10,984 nucleotides of DNA from Desulfovibrio sp. GTDB lineage: Bacteria; Desulfobacterota; Desulfovibrionia; Desulfovibrionales; Desulfovibrionaceae. This document shows positions 1-6,939 of this stretch, piece by piece. The notes below the pieces were generated by a model. It was not told the origin of the DNA. It saw only the letters and a list, made by a program, of their open reading frames with translations, and made no database searches. Numbering within the stretch: the stretch's first letter is position 1; each line of letters opens with the position of its first letter. The position numbers and the translations under genes are program-made. The DNA is taken from assembly GCA_022837365.1 (NCBI GenBank), contig JALHHV010000018.1, positions 24,631 to 35,614 on the forward strand, written 5' to 3'.

Positions 1-2
1 GC

Positions 3-728
3 ACGGCCGCGCGCCTGCGCCTGCGCGAACTGTGCGGCGGCCCGCTGGCCCTGATGCTGGCCGGGCTGGGCGTGCCCCTGCTGTGGCCGGAACCGGAGGC
101 CGGGGTGGCCCTGCTGGCCACGGCCGTGGCGCTGCGCCTGCTGCGCGGCCCCGCCGCCGCCCACGCCGCCCCCCGTCCCGCCCCGCATCTGGCAGACAAC
201 CCGGAAGCCCCGTGCATTTCCTACGCTCCGGTGGCCCACATGCGCACCCCGTTCACCGACGTGCGCGGCATGCCCATCCAGCCCGTGGGCGCGCGGGGCG
301 TGGCGGGCAGCATCGACGTGCTGCCCGAATACGCCGATGGCCTCGCCGACATCGAAGGCTTCTCGCACCTGCTGGTCATCTACCACCTGCACCAATGCAA
401 GGGCTTCACCCTGCGCGTGAAGCCCTTCCTGGACAACGACGAGCACGGCATCTTCGCCACCCGCTCGCCGCGCAGGCCCAATCCCATCGGCATTTCCGTC
501 CTGCGGCTCACCGGCGTCACCGGCAACCGGCTGCACGTGGAAAACGTGGACATGCTGGACGGCACCCCGGTGCTGGACATCAAGCCGTACGTCCCCGCCT
601 TCGACGTCTGGGACGCCGACAGGACGGGCTGGTTCGCCACCGTGGCGGACAACGCCGTGCAGTGCAGGGCCGACGACCGTTTCGCTCCCGCAGACACCAT
701 TCAACCTCAGACAGGAGGCGCCTCATGA
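3..728 (+). CDS. TrmO/TsaA-like SAM-dependent methyltransferase domain behind a membrane segment; 5' end cut by window edge
   Basis: The frame is open from the left edge to TGA at 726-728. The C-terminal ~150 residues match the TsaA/TrmO family (UPF0066): YAPVAHMRTPF, PEYADGLADIEGFSHLLVI, the strongly diagnostic ATRSPRRPNPIGISVLRL, and LDGTPVLDIKPYVPAFD. E. coli TrmO uses S-adenosylmethionine to N6-methylate t6A37 of tRNA; here the C-terminal domain of E. coli TrmO is missing, so this is a TsaA-domain-only form and its substrate is unknown. Before the domain lie two hydrophobic stretches (GPLALMLAGLGVPLLW, VALLATAVALRLL) and an Ala/Pro linker. No ATG or GTG with a ribosome site lies between them and the TsaA domain. 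The ATG at 54 has no Shine-Dalgarno and sits inside the hydrophobic stretch, which continues upstream in frame, so I read a membrane-TsaA fusion starting outside the window. A start at 54 is the alternative. It overlaps modA by ATGA. Confidence 0.72.
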   Translation, partial: TAARLRLRELCGGPLALMLAGLGVPLLWPEPEAGVALLATAVALRLLRGPAAAHAAPRPAPHLADNPEAPCISYAPVAHMRTPFTDVRGMPIQPVGARGVAGSIDVLPEYADGLADIEGFSHLLVIYHLHQCKGFTLRVKPFLDNDEHGIFATRSPRRPNPIGISVLRLTGVTGNRLHVENVDMLDGTPVLDIKPYVPAFDVWDADRTGWFATVADNAVQCRADDRFAPADTIQPQTGGAS

Positions 729-1507
729 TTTCCGGTTTCCGTCCGTTCCGTACCGGCCGCAGCGTTCTTGCCGCACTGGCCCTCATGGCGCTGGTGTGCG
801 CCCCCCTTGCCGCCCAGGCCGGCGAAATCACCGTGTCCGCCGCCGCCAGCCTGACCAACGCCTTCACCGACATCAAGGGCATGTTCGAAAAGGCCAACCC
901 CGGCAGCAAGGTGCAGACCAACTTCGCCGCCTCCGGCCCGCTGCTGAAACAGATGCAGGAAGGCGCGCCGGTTGACGTGTTCGCCTCCGCCGACCAGGTC
1001 ACCATGGACAAGGCCGTGGAAAGCAAGCTCATCGACGTGGCCACCCGCGTCGACTTCGTGTCCAACAGCCTGGTGCTCATCGTGCCCTCCGACTCCAAGC
1101 TGGCCATCGCGTCCGTGGACGACCTGAAGAAGGCCGACGTGCACCGCATCGCCGTGGGCAACCCCGACTCCGTGCCCGTGGGCCGCTACACCAAGGCCGC
1201 GCTGACCGCCGCCGGGTCGTGGGACGCCATTTCCGGCAAGGCCGTGCTGGCCGAAAGCGTGCGCCAGGCCCTGGACTACGTGTCGCGCGGCGAGGCCGAA
1301 GCGGGCTTCGTGTACATGACCGACGCCAAGATCGCGGGCGACAAGGTGAAGGTGGTGGCCACCGTCAAGGGCCACGCCCCCATCACCTACCCCATCGCCG
1401 TCCTGTCCGGCTCCAAGGACAAGGCCACCGCGGCCGCGTTCATCAAGTTCGTGACCGGCCCCGAAGGCATGGCCGTGCTCGACAAGTACGGCTTCGGCAA
1501 GCCGTAG
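725..1507 (+). CDS. modA: Molybdate ABC transporter, periplasmic molybdate-binding protein ModA
   Basis: This 260-residue protein captures molybdate (or tungstate) in the periplasm and hands it to the ModBC importer. Residues 1-32 are a Sec signal peptide with basic residues, a hydrophobic core and a probable cut after AQA. The mature part begins EITVSAAASLTNAF, the ModA opening, with Ser42 in the anion site. A second site Ser is at 70 in AASGPLLKQMQEGAPVDVFASAD. DSVPVGRYTKAAL (148-160), ESVRQALDYVSRGEAEAGFVYMTDA (177-201) and the C-terminal FIKFVTGPEGMAVLDKYGF complete the family signature. Length is normal for ModA. The start is fixed by AGGAGG at 713-718, six bases before ATG, and by the ATGA overlap with the upstream gene, which implies translational coupling. 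No modB or modC follows; the next gene is convergent. Those partners must lie elsewhere. Confidence 0.95.
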   Translation: MISGFRPFRTGRSVLAALALMALVCAPLAAQAGEITVSAAASLTNAFTDIKGMFEKANPGSKVQTNFAASGPLLKQMQEGAPVDVFASADQVTMDKAVESKLIDVATRVDFVSNSLVLIVPSDSKLAIASVDDLKKADVHRIAVGNPDSVPVGRYTKAALTAAGSWDAISGKAVLAESVRQALDYVSRGEAEAGFVYMTDAKIAGDKVKVVATVKGHAPITYPIAVLSGSKDKATAAAFIKFVTGPEGMAVLDKYGFGKP

Positions 1508-1527
1508 CGTCGGCCATCTGGCCGACG
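1508..1527 (+). terminator. Hairpin directly after modA, possible terminator
   Basis: An 8-bp perfect stem, CGTCGGCC at 1508-1515 and GGCCGACG at 1520-1527, with an ATCT loop, begins at the base after the modA stop. The bases that follow (CCCGTTGTGCGTT) are not a true U-tract, so it may be a weak terminator or a 3'-end stabiliser. Confidence 0.4.
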
Positions 1528-1664
1528 CCCGTTGTGCGTTGCGCCCCGTGCGCCTCCTGCGACAGACCCAGCGCCTCGAACCGGCGGGGCATGGCGCTGC
1601 GGCCCCTCGGACGGAACGGGGCGGGGCGGGATGCGGCGGTCCGCAGGCTACGGTTCGCGGTACA

Positions 1665-1680
1665 CGGCCCGGCGGGGCCG
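1665..1680 (-). terminator. Short GC hairpin downstream of the M20 gene
   Basis: CGGCCC (1665-1670), a 4-base loop and GGGCCG (1675-1680) form a perfect 6-bp stem 26 bases past the stop of the minus-strand operon. No T-run follows on the minus strand. It is in the convergent gap, where a terminator is expected, but such GC hairpins arise by chance in this composition. Confidence 0.22.
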
Positions 1681-1706
1681 CACCTCAACCGGCGCGGATG
1701 TTGCCG

Positions 1707-2847
1707 TCACCCGGCCTGCGCGCACCACTGGCGGGCAAGGGCCGCGTACATGTCCGTTGCGGCGCGGATCTGCGCGGTCTCCGCGAATTCGTCGGTGCGG
1801 TGGGCCAGGGCCGGGTCTCCGGGGCCCAGGATCAGCACGGGGGCGTCCGGCAGGGCCGTGCGCAGCGCCGCCGCGTCGGTGAAGAACTGCACGCTCTCGA
1901 TGCCGGGCGGGGCATCCAGGTATTCCGCCAGCAGACCGAAGGCCCGGCGCACCCAGGGGTGGTCCGGTTCGGTCCACACGGCGGGGATGTCCAGCAGCAC
2001 GCCCATCTCGACCTCCTCCCCCGGCTCCCCCGGCTCCCCCGGCCCCCCCGGTCCGGATGTCGATGCGCAGGGTGGCCCTGTCCGGCACGGAGTTGGTGTT
2101 CTGCCCGGCGTGCAGGGTGTTCACGCTGCACGTCCAGCCGCCCAGGTAGGGATGCGGCGGGGCGCCGAAATCCAGCGCGCGGATGCGGGCCACGGCGTCC
2201 ACGGCCTTGTACAGGGCGTTGTCGCCAAGCTCGGGCATGGAGCCGTGCGCGGTCCGGCCCGTGAACCCGCACTCCAGCCACAGCGCGCCCTTGTGCCCCA
2301 GCAGCGGCCGGTTGCGGGTGGGCTCGCACACCACCACCGCGCCCACCCGCCTCAGCAGGTCCAGCAGAGCCGGGTCGCGCACCACGTGGAACGAGCCCTC
2401 GCAGCCGGTTTCCTCGCCGCCGAACACGCACAGGACCATGTCCGACCGCGCATCCTCCCCGGCCATGCGCAGGGCCGCCGCGCACATGGCCGCGATGCCC
2501 GACTTCATGTCGCTGGCCCCGCGCCCGTACAGCCTGCCCTCGCGCTCCTCCCCGCCCAGGGGCGGCACGCTCCAGGGGGCCGTGCCCAGGGGCACGGTGT
2601 CGATGTGTCCGGCGAAGCACAGGGCCGGGCCGGGCCGCGTGCCGGGCAGGCGCGCCACCAAGCTGGCGCGCCCCGTCGTGACCGTCCCGCCCTGTGCGGG
2701 CGCGAAGGCGTCCATGGTCACGGCGAACCCGGCGGGGGCAAGGATGCCCGCAAGGTGACGCAGGGCCATCTCCTCGCCGCCGGGCGGGTTGGTGGTGTCG
2801 TACCGGATGAGTTCCGCCGCCAGGCGCACCGGATCCGCCGCGTGCAT
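1707..2847 (-). pseudogene. M20-family metallopeptidase (ArgE/DapE/CPG2-like deacylase), frameshifted
   Basis: M20 enzymes are di-zinc hydrolases that cleave N-acyl or peptide bonds, such as acetylornithine deacetylase and succinyl-DAP desuccinylase. From ATG 2847 the frame encodes ~266 residues of the family: FAGHIDTVP (His81), GRGASDMKSG (Asp113), GGEETG (Glu145 as base, Glu146 as ligand), CEPT (Glu175), the dimerisation domain with GRTAHGSMPE, and NTNSVPDRATLRIDIRT. The next codons enter a G-rich repeat, and the homologous C-terminus (MGVLLDIPAVWTEPDHPWVR to GPGDPALAHRTDEF, which carries the last zinc His) continues one base out of frame, ending at 1707. Rejoined, the protein would be ~379 residues, normal for the family. 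As read, ribosomes would stay in the first frame and add a Pro/Arg/Gly-rich nonsense tail to about 1648, without the last zinc ligand. The start is one base after the DUF1989 stop. A sequencing error in the G-run or slippage is possible, so 'pseudogene' is provisional. Confidence 0.8.
2014..2049. repeat. Degenerate 9-bp tandem repeat with a 7-C run, inside the M20 gene
   Basis: Four adjacent 9-base units on the + strand are TCCTCCCCC (2014-2022), GGCTCCCCC (2023-2031), GGCTCCCCC (2032-2040) and GGCCCCCCC (2041-2049). The last holds an uninterrupted seven-C run (2043-2049). On the coding strand the repaired frame reads Pro-Gly-Glu units (PGEPGEPGEE). The frame change in the M20 gene falls in or next to this tract, which is a natural slippage site. 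Confidence 0.75.
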
Positions 2848-2848
2848 G

Positions 2849-3457
2849 CTAGCCCCCGTACACCATGAAGTGGGCTTCGGTGGGGGCGCGGGCCTCGCCG
2901 TTGATGGGCACGATGTCCTGCGGACAGGCGGACATGACCACCACGCAGTCGAAGGCCGCTTCGAGCACCACGTAATCGCCCGCCTTGGACACCGGGGGCA
3001 GCCATTCGATGTGGTTGTCCGTGGCCGGGGTGTTCATCCACAGGTTCAGCGGGCTGGGGCAGGTGGGCGCGGCAAGGCCCAGCCGGGCCAGGGCGGCGTA
3101 CATATTGTCCTGGCAGTTGTCGTGGTATTCCGCGACGCCGAGGCCGATGTAGCGGTAGATGTCGCACGCGGCGATGAGGGTGTCGTGCACGCCCGGCGAA
3201 GTGTCCTCCAGAAAGCGCAGCATGGTGCGGCGGCGGTTGGACACCAGGTCGTCGCCGGCGGCGGGGATGACCTTGTCCAGATACGCGCGGGTGTGCTGCA
3301 TGGACAGATATTCGCTCATGTCGCGGACGTTGAACGCCCAGGTATCCACGATCTGCTGGCCGTGGGTGTTCACGATCCTGATGCGCTGCCCGGCCTTGAG
3401 CGGCGCGGCCATGCCGCTGCGCGCGGGAATGGCGACGAGTTCCGAAGACGTGGCCAT
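2849..3457 (-). CDS. DUF1989 (urea carboxylase-associated) family protein
   Basis: This 202-residue soluble protein belongs to DUF1989 (PF09347), seen in the GQQIVDTWAFNVRDMSEYLSMQHTR region (33-57), SNRRRTMLRFLEDTSPGVHD (73-92), YHDNCQDNM (111-119), CPSPLNLWMN (133-142) and the terminal SACPQDIVPINGE (176-188). Members occur with urea carboxylase or guanidine carboxylase; from memory, one DUF1989 pair (CgdAB) is a carboxyguanidine deiminase. Here no carboxylase is present, so I infer only a possible amidine- or C-N-hydrolysing role on the imported compound. The ATG at 3457 is chosen because AAGGAG lies six bases before it. An in-frame ATG at 3490 directly abuts the upstream stop and has no ribosome site. 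It lies 33 bases after the ATPase gene and one base before the M20 gene, so it is in the same operon. His91, His112, Cys115 and Cys178 are candidate metal or catalytic residues, not proven. Confidence 0.85.
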   Translation of the reverse strand: MATSSELVAIPARSGMAAPLKAGQRIRIVNTHGQQIVDTWAFNVRDMSEYLSMQHTRAYLDKVIPAAGDDLVSNRRRTMLRFLEDTSPGVHDTLIAACDIYRYIGLGVAEYHDNCQDNMYAALARLGLAAPTCPSPLNLWMNTPATDNHIEWLPPVSKAGDYVVLEAAFDCVVVMSACPQDIVPINGEARAPTEAHFMVYGG

Positions 3458-3490
3458 GACTGGCTCCTTGGTTTGAAGGTTTTGGAACAT

Positions 3491-4288
3491 CTAGGCGTTG
3501 CGCCTGTTCCAGCCGCTCAGGAAGGCTCCCAGCCGGGGGCTTTTCGGGGCGTTGAACAATTCAGCGGGGGGCCCTTCCTCCACCACCTGGCCCCCTTCGA
3601 GAAAATAGACGCGATCGGCCACCTCGGCGGCGAAGCCCATCTCGTGGGTGACCACCACCATGGTCATGCCCTCGGCCGCCAGCGAGCGCATGACCTCCAG
3701 CACGTCGCCCACCAGTTCCGGGTCCAGGGCCGAGGTGGGTTCGTCGAACAGCATGATGGAAGGCTCCATGGCCAGGGCGCGGGCAATGGCCACACGCTGC
3801 TGCTGGCCGCCGGAAAGATTGGCCGGGTAGCTGTCCAGCTTGTCGGCCAGGCCCACCTTTTCCAGCATGGCCGTGCCCAGGGCCTCTGCCTGGGCGCGGC
3901 TCTTGCCGCGCACGGAGACGAGCGCCTCGGTCACGTTGTCCTGCGCACTCATGTGCGGCCACAGGTTGAACTGCTGGAAAACCATGCCGAGGTCGCGCCG
4001 CGATTCGCGCAGCCGCGCGGGCGACGCCCTGCGGCGGTCCCGGCCGAAGACCTCCTCGTAGCCCATGAGTTCGCCGTTCACGCGCACCTCGCCCTCGTCG
4101 TAGGTCTCCAGCACGTTGATGCACCGCAACAGCGTGCTCTTGCCCGATCCGGACGGCCCGATGAGGCAGACCACCTCGGACGGGTACACGCGCAGATCGA
4201 TGCCCCTGAGCACCTCGGTGCCGCCGAAACGCTTGCGCAACTTGCGTATCTCGATGATGGGGGGCAGGCTCGCGGCCTTCTTGCTCAT
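3491..4288 (-). CDS. Polar amino-acid-type ABC importer, ATP-binding subunit (HisP/GlnQ family)
   Basis: This 265-residue cytoplasmic ATPase powers the importer formed with the two permeases just upstream. It has every nucleotide-binding motif: Walker [10 protein letters not shown] (44-52), Q-loop [12 protein letters not shown], signature LSGGQQQR, Walker [13 protein letters not shown] and the switch His in VVTHEMGFA. The spacing and the FNLWPH segment are typical of the polar amino-acid uptake subfamily (GlnQ, HisP, ArtP). An acidic/basic insertion (roughly 76-98, with [18 protein letters not shown]) precedes the Q-loop and is common in this subfamily. The start ATG at 4288 overlaps the permease stop as ATGA and has GAGGA eight bases upstream. 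A longer in-frame reading to 4903 only covers the permease gene in the wrong frame and was discarded. The exact substrate cannot be told from the ATPase. Confidence 0.95.
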   Translation of the reverse strand: MSKKAASLPPIIEIRKLRKRFGGTEVLRGIDLRVYPSEVVCLIGPSGSGKSTLLRCINVLETYDEGEVRVNGELMGYEEVFGRDRRRASPARLRESRRDLGMVFQQFNLWPHMSAQDNVTEALVSVRGKSRAQAEALGTAMLEKVGLADKLDSYPANLSGGQQQRVAIARALAMEPSIMLFDEPTSALDPELVGDVLEVMRSLAAEGMTMVVVTHEMGFAAEVADRVYFLEGGQVVEEGPPAELFNAPKSPRLGAFLSGWNRRNA

Positions 4289-4983
4289 GACGTTTTCCTC
4301 GACGGGTTGAGGTGCCGCGTCAGCCGCGCCTCCAGCGCCGCCCCGGCGGCGGAGAGCCCGGTGACCAGCAGCCAGTACAGCGCGGCCAGCACCAGCAGCG
4401 GTTCGGCGATGGTGAAGGTTTCGTTGATGATCCTGGAGGTCTGTTTGGTCAGTTCCGGCACGGTGATGATGGACAGCACGGCCGAATCCTTGATCAGGAT
4501 GATGGACTGGTTCACCGCCGGGGGCAGCACCAGCGCGGCCATCTGCGGCAGTTCGATGCGCAGCAGCGCCCGCAGCGGCGGCATGCCCAGGCACGCGGCG
4601 GCCTCCAACTGGCCGCGCGGGATGGCCTCGAACCCGCTGCGGAAGATCTCCGCGAAATAGGCCCCGCCGTACAGGCCAAGGCCCACCACACCCGCCGCCT
4701 CGGGGTCCAAGGTGATGCCGATGCCGGGACCCGCGTAGTACAGCAGGAACAACTGGATGAGGATGGGCGAACCCCGGAAGAACTCCACGTAGACGCGGCA
4801 CAGCGGCGCGGCCCGGCGCACGCGGGCGCGCAGCAGTTCCACCCCCAGCCCGACGGCCAGGCCCAGCAGAATGCTGGCCCCGCACAGGCGCACCGTGGTC
4901 CACAGCCCGGCCAGGATCACCGGCCAGTAGGCGTCCAGCACCGCGAAATCCAGGCCCGGCAGGCCAAGGCCGGCGGCGGTCAT
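4285..4983 (-). CDS. Amino-acid-type ABC importer, permease subunit (HisM/GlnP family), second of two
   Basis: This 232-residue inner-membrane protein forms half of the transport channel. The N-terminal segment ([23 protein letters not shown], about 19-41) fits the GltK/HisMQ family opening. [18 protein letters not shown] (68-85) is the conserved permease core. The EAA loop that docks on the ATPase runs from about 113 to 147, with [23 protein letters not shown] and the following LPQ. Four to five membrane helices are expected. Start ATG 4983 overlaps the previous permease stop (ATGA), and GGGAGGG lies seven bases ahead. Having two different permeases implies a heterodimeric channel, as in HisQM or GltJK. 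Confidence 0.93.
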   Translation of the reverse strand: MTAAGLGLPGLDFAVLDAYWPVILAGLWTTVRLCGASILLGLAVGLGVELLRARVRRAAPLCRVYVEFFRGSPILIQLFLLYYAGPGIGITLDPEAAGVVGLGLYGGAYFAEIFRSGFEAIPRGQLEAAACLGMPPLRALLRIELPQMAALVLPPAVNQSIILIKDSAVLSIITVPELTKQTSRIINETFTIAEPLLVLAALYWLLVTGLSAAGAALEARLTRHLNPSRKTS

Positions 4984-5654
4984 GCCGTCACCCTCCCCCG
5001 GCCCGCCAGCCGGGCGCGGACCATGCCGCCGAGGGCCGAGAGCCCCGTGTTCATGACCACGTACAGCAGCGCGGCGGTCAGGTAGATTTCCGTGGGCCGG
5101 TAGGTGGCGGCCACCACCTGCTGGCTGGCCCGCAGCAGTTCCACCACGGTGATGGCCGACGTGAGCGACGAATTCTTCAGCAGCATGATCAGCTCGTTGA
5201 CCAGCGAGGGCAGTACCCGCACCAGCACCTGGGGGATCAGTATCCGCCGCAGGATGCGCCCCTCGCCCATGCCCAGCGCCCGCGCCGCCTCGGCCTGCCC
5301 GGGGGGGATGCTGGCGAATCCCCCCCGGTAGATTTCGGCCTGGAAGGCGCCGCTGTTCAGGCTGAGGGCGATGATGGCCGCGGCCACGGGAGGCAGTTCG
5401 ATGCCCGCCAGCGGCAGCATGTAGAAGACGATGAGCAGCAACACCAGGATGGGGATGCCGCGCAGCGCGCTGATGAACGCCCGGGCGGCCCACGCCAGGG
5501 GGCGGCGGCGCGAGATGCGGCAAAGGCACACGGCCATGCCCACGCCCAGCCCCGCGACGATGGAGGCCAGCGAGACCCCCAGGGTCACGGCCGCGCCCTG
5601 GAGCAGGGCGGGCAGGTGGGCGACGGCGATGGAGAAATCGGGAACATGGCTCAT
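4980..5654 (-). CDS. Amino-acid-type ABC importer, permease subunit (HisM/GlnP family), first of two
   Basis: This 224-residue membrane protein is a paralog of the next gene and is its likely channel partner. Seen are the family N-terminus ([26 protein letters not shown]), the core [20 protein letters not shown] (63-82), the EAA loop [23 protein letters not shown] with ILIPQ (107-142), and the last helix [20 protein letters not shown]. Ribosome site GGAGAG lies just ahead of ATG 5654. It starts 17 bases after the binding-protein stop, and its end overlaps the second permease by four bases, so all are on one message. A longer open frame upstream is the shadow of the binding-protein gene. Confidence 0.93.
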   Translation of the reverse strand: MSHVPDFSIAVAHLPALLQGAAVTLGVSLASIVAGLGVGMAVCLCRISRRRPLAWAARAFISALRGIPILVLLLIVFYMLPLAGIELPPVAAAIIALSLNSGAFQAEIYRGGFASIPPGQAEAARALGMGEGRILRRILIPQVLVRVLPSLVNELIMLLKNSSLTSAITVVELLRASQQVVAATYRPTEIYLTAALLYVVMNTGLSALGGMVRARLAGRGRVTA

Positions 5655-5671
5655 GTGCGCTCTCCGGGCGG

Positions 5672-6538
5672 CTACTGCACGGGCACGGGCAGGGCGTCGG
5701 CCGGGACGGGCATTTCCATGCCGAACCACTTGTTCTGCAGTTCGCGCATCTTGCCGGACTCGTTGGCCTTGCGCAGGCCGGCGTCGAAGAAGGCGGCCAG
5801 CGAGGCCGAGGCGGCGTCCTTGCGGGCCGCCCACGAGAAGAACACCTTGGGGCCGAAGGGCGGGGTGATGATGCGGAAGGCGTCGGGGCGCTTCTTCACC
5901 GCGTCGGCCAGGTTGGGGAAGGACTGGGCCACGCCGTCCACGCGACCGGCGGCCAGGTCGGCGTAGGCTTCGTCGAAGGCCACGTACTCGCGCACCTGCT
6001 TCACCGGCGTGCCCTTGGCGGCCAGGGCGTCGGTCAGCCCCTTCAGGGCCTGCAACTGGGCGGACCCGGCCTGCGAGGCCACCGTCTTGCCCGCCACGCC
6101 CTCCGGCGTGGTGATGCCGGAATCGGCCCGCACCAGCATGGCCACGGTGGCGTCGGCGACGGGCAGGCTGAGCGCGTAACGGTCGAAGCGCTCCCTGGTG
6201 GCGGTGACCGAGGTGACCACGTAGTCGAACTTGCCTGCGGCAAGGCCGGGCAGGATGCCCTGCCACGGTACGTCCAGTCGCTTCACGCGCACGCCGGGCA
6301 GGTCGGCCATGACCAGGGCCAGCAGGTCGGCCGAATAGCCCACGATCTTGCCGTTCTCCACGAATTCGAAGGGCGGGAAGGCGGCTTCGGTGCCGATGAC
6401 GATCTCGCCCCTGGCCTTGATGTCGGCCAGCAGATCGGCGCGGGCGCCGGTGGCGGACAGCAGCAGAAGGACGAGCGGGGCCACCAGCAGGGCCACGCGC
6501 TTCAGGCCGGAGCGGGTTCCAGTGAACAGCCGTGCCAT
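5672..6538 (-). CDS. Family 3 periplasmic solute-binding protein of the importer
   Basis: This 288-residue protein captures the substrate in the periplasm for the two permeases. Residues 1-34 form a signal peptide (KR, then VALLVAPLVLLLLSAT, cut after ARA); there is no lipobox Cys. The mature part shows the SBP_bac_3 pattern: ARGEIVIGTEAAFPPFEF (42-59), VGYSADLLALV, PWQGILPGLAAGKFDYVVTSVTATRERFDRY (91-121) and a C-terminal RKANESGKMRELQNKWFG. Arg115 aligns with the carboxylate-binding Arg of HisJ and GlnH. The Asp that binds the alpha-amino group in those proteins (five residues after the Asp of GR-x-DAV) is Ser206 here, in GRVDGVAQSF, so a standard free amino acid is doubtful. AAGGAG seven bases before ATG 6538 sets the start. 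It is the first gene of the operon and has a sigma-54 promoter. Confidence 0.95.
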   Translation of the reverse strand: MARLFTGTRSGLKRVALLVAPLVLLLLSATGARADLLADIKARGEIVIGTEAAFPPFEFVENGKIVGYSADLLALVMADLPGVRVKRLDVPWQGILPGLAAGKFDYVVTSVTATRERFDRYALSLPVADATVAMLVRADSGITTPEGVAGKTVASQAGSAQLQALKGLTDALAAKGTPVKQVREYVAFDEAYADLAAGRVDGVAQSFPNLADAVKKRPDAFRIITPPFGPKVFFSWAARKDAASASLAAFFDAGLRKANESGKMRELQNKWFGMEMPVPADALPVPVQ

Positions 6539-6603
6539 GTCGATGCTCCTTGCGGTTGAGGATTGTCCCGAGGCAAGCAGCCTGCGGAAACTTGAACCGA
6601 AGG

Positions 6604-6619
6604 AGCATTTGTCGTGCCA
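6604..6619 (-). promoter_or_regulatory. Sigma-54 (RpoN) -24/-12 promoter of the importer operon
   Basis: The minus strand reads TGGCACGACAAATGCT from 6619 to 6604. It matches the consensus TGGCACG-N4-TTGCW at every fixed position except one (A for the first T of TTGC), with exact GG-to-GC spacing. Transcription should start near 6593, giving a leader of about 55 bases before the binding-protein ATG. Such promoters need an enhancer-binding ATPase, which is not encoded in this window. The adjacent XRE-cupin protein is not of that type. Confidence 0.78.
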
Positions 6620-6623
6620 AAAA

Positions 6624-6638
6624 TTTCCTGAAAGGAAA
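6624..6638. promoter_or_regulatory. Inverted repeat abutting the -24 element, candidate operator
   Basis: TTTCCT (6624-6629), GAA, AGGAAA (6633-6638) is a perfect 6-3-6 palindrome ending five bases upstream of the -24 box. Its core TTTCCTGAAA recurs exactly at 7566-7575, upstream of the XRE-cupin gene. A shared operator for that regulator is a reasonable guess. The motif is AT-rich and short, so chance is not excluded. Confidence 0.32.
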
Positions 6639-6729
6639 ATTATGAGATAAAACTTGGACTGGCGCGAGGTTCACCCATGGCCGGGTAAACGCGAAGGGAA
6701 AACGACACGACGAGAGATGTGCTTATTTT

Positions 6730-6772
6730 TACGAATTTGATATTTTTTGAATGGCATATTTTACAAAAATGC
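6730..6772. promoter_or_regulatory. Candidate enhancer (UAS) palindrome and IHF-like site for the sigma-54 promoter
   Basis: GCATATTTTACAAAAATGC at 6754-6772 is a 19-base near-palindrome (7 of 9 pairs), centred about 170 bases upstream of the predicted start, where enhancer-binding proteins usually sit. On the minus strand, TATCAAATTCGTA (6742-6730) has one mismatch to the IHF consensus WATCAANNNNTTR and lies between the palindrome and the promoter. The order enhancer-IHF-promoter is the standard one, but both sites are weak on their own. Confidence 0.3.
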
Positions 6773-6836
6773 TCTTATATGACCTGTCCAAGGGAGCAAA
6801 CCAGCCCCCCGCCGTGCGGCAATGGACATGCCACAA

Positions 6837-6882
6837 CGCGTCAGCCGCGCACCCCGCAGGTTCGGGACGCGCGGCTGACGCG
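6837..6882 (-). terminator. Strong hairpin downstream of the XRE-cupin gene
   Basis: CGCGTCAGCCGCGC (6837-6850) and its exact complement (6869-6882) form a 14-bp perfect stem. Inside the 18-base loop, CCCG and CGGG can pair too. It starts 58 bases past the regulator stop. On the minus strand TTGTGG follows, a poor U-tract. It most likely ends or insulates the regulator transcript from the importer operon. Confidence 0.5.
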
Positions 6883-6939
6883 ACGCAAGACACCGGAGTT
6901 GACGGAGCTTGTCGCAAGGTATGGCGTGGGGGGATGCCG

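Larger units (their letters stand above)
6539..6939. other. Intergenic region between the regulator and the importer operon
   Basis: No credible gene is present. From right to left it holds the terminator hairpin of the regulator gene (6837-6882), a visibly AT-rich stretch (about 6715-6780), a mixed segment (6655-6715), the sigma-54 promoter and a ~55-base leader of the importer operon. AAACTTG occurs on the + strand at 6588-6594, across the predicted start site, and at 6650-6656; its complement recurs at 7549-7555 upstream of the regulator. Confidence 0.7.

Noticed and set aside
1219..2868. Long plus-strand open frame antisense to the M20 gene, and similar long antisense frames over the transporter and cyd genes
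   Set aside because: High GC gives long chance frames. Their Arg/Gly/Pro/His-rich translations resemble no protein, while the opposite strand encodes clear families.
3458..3490. Upstream ATG at 3490 for the DUF1989 gene
   Set aside because: It directly abuts the ATPase stop with no Shine-Dalgarno, whereas ATG 3457 has AAGGAG at good spacing.
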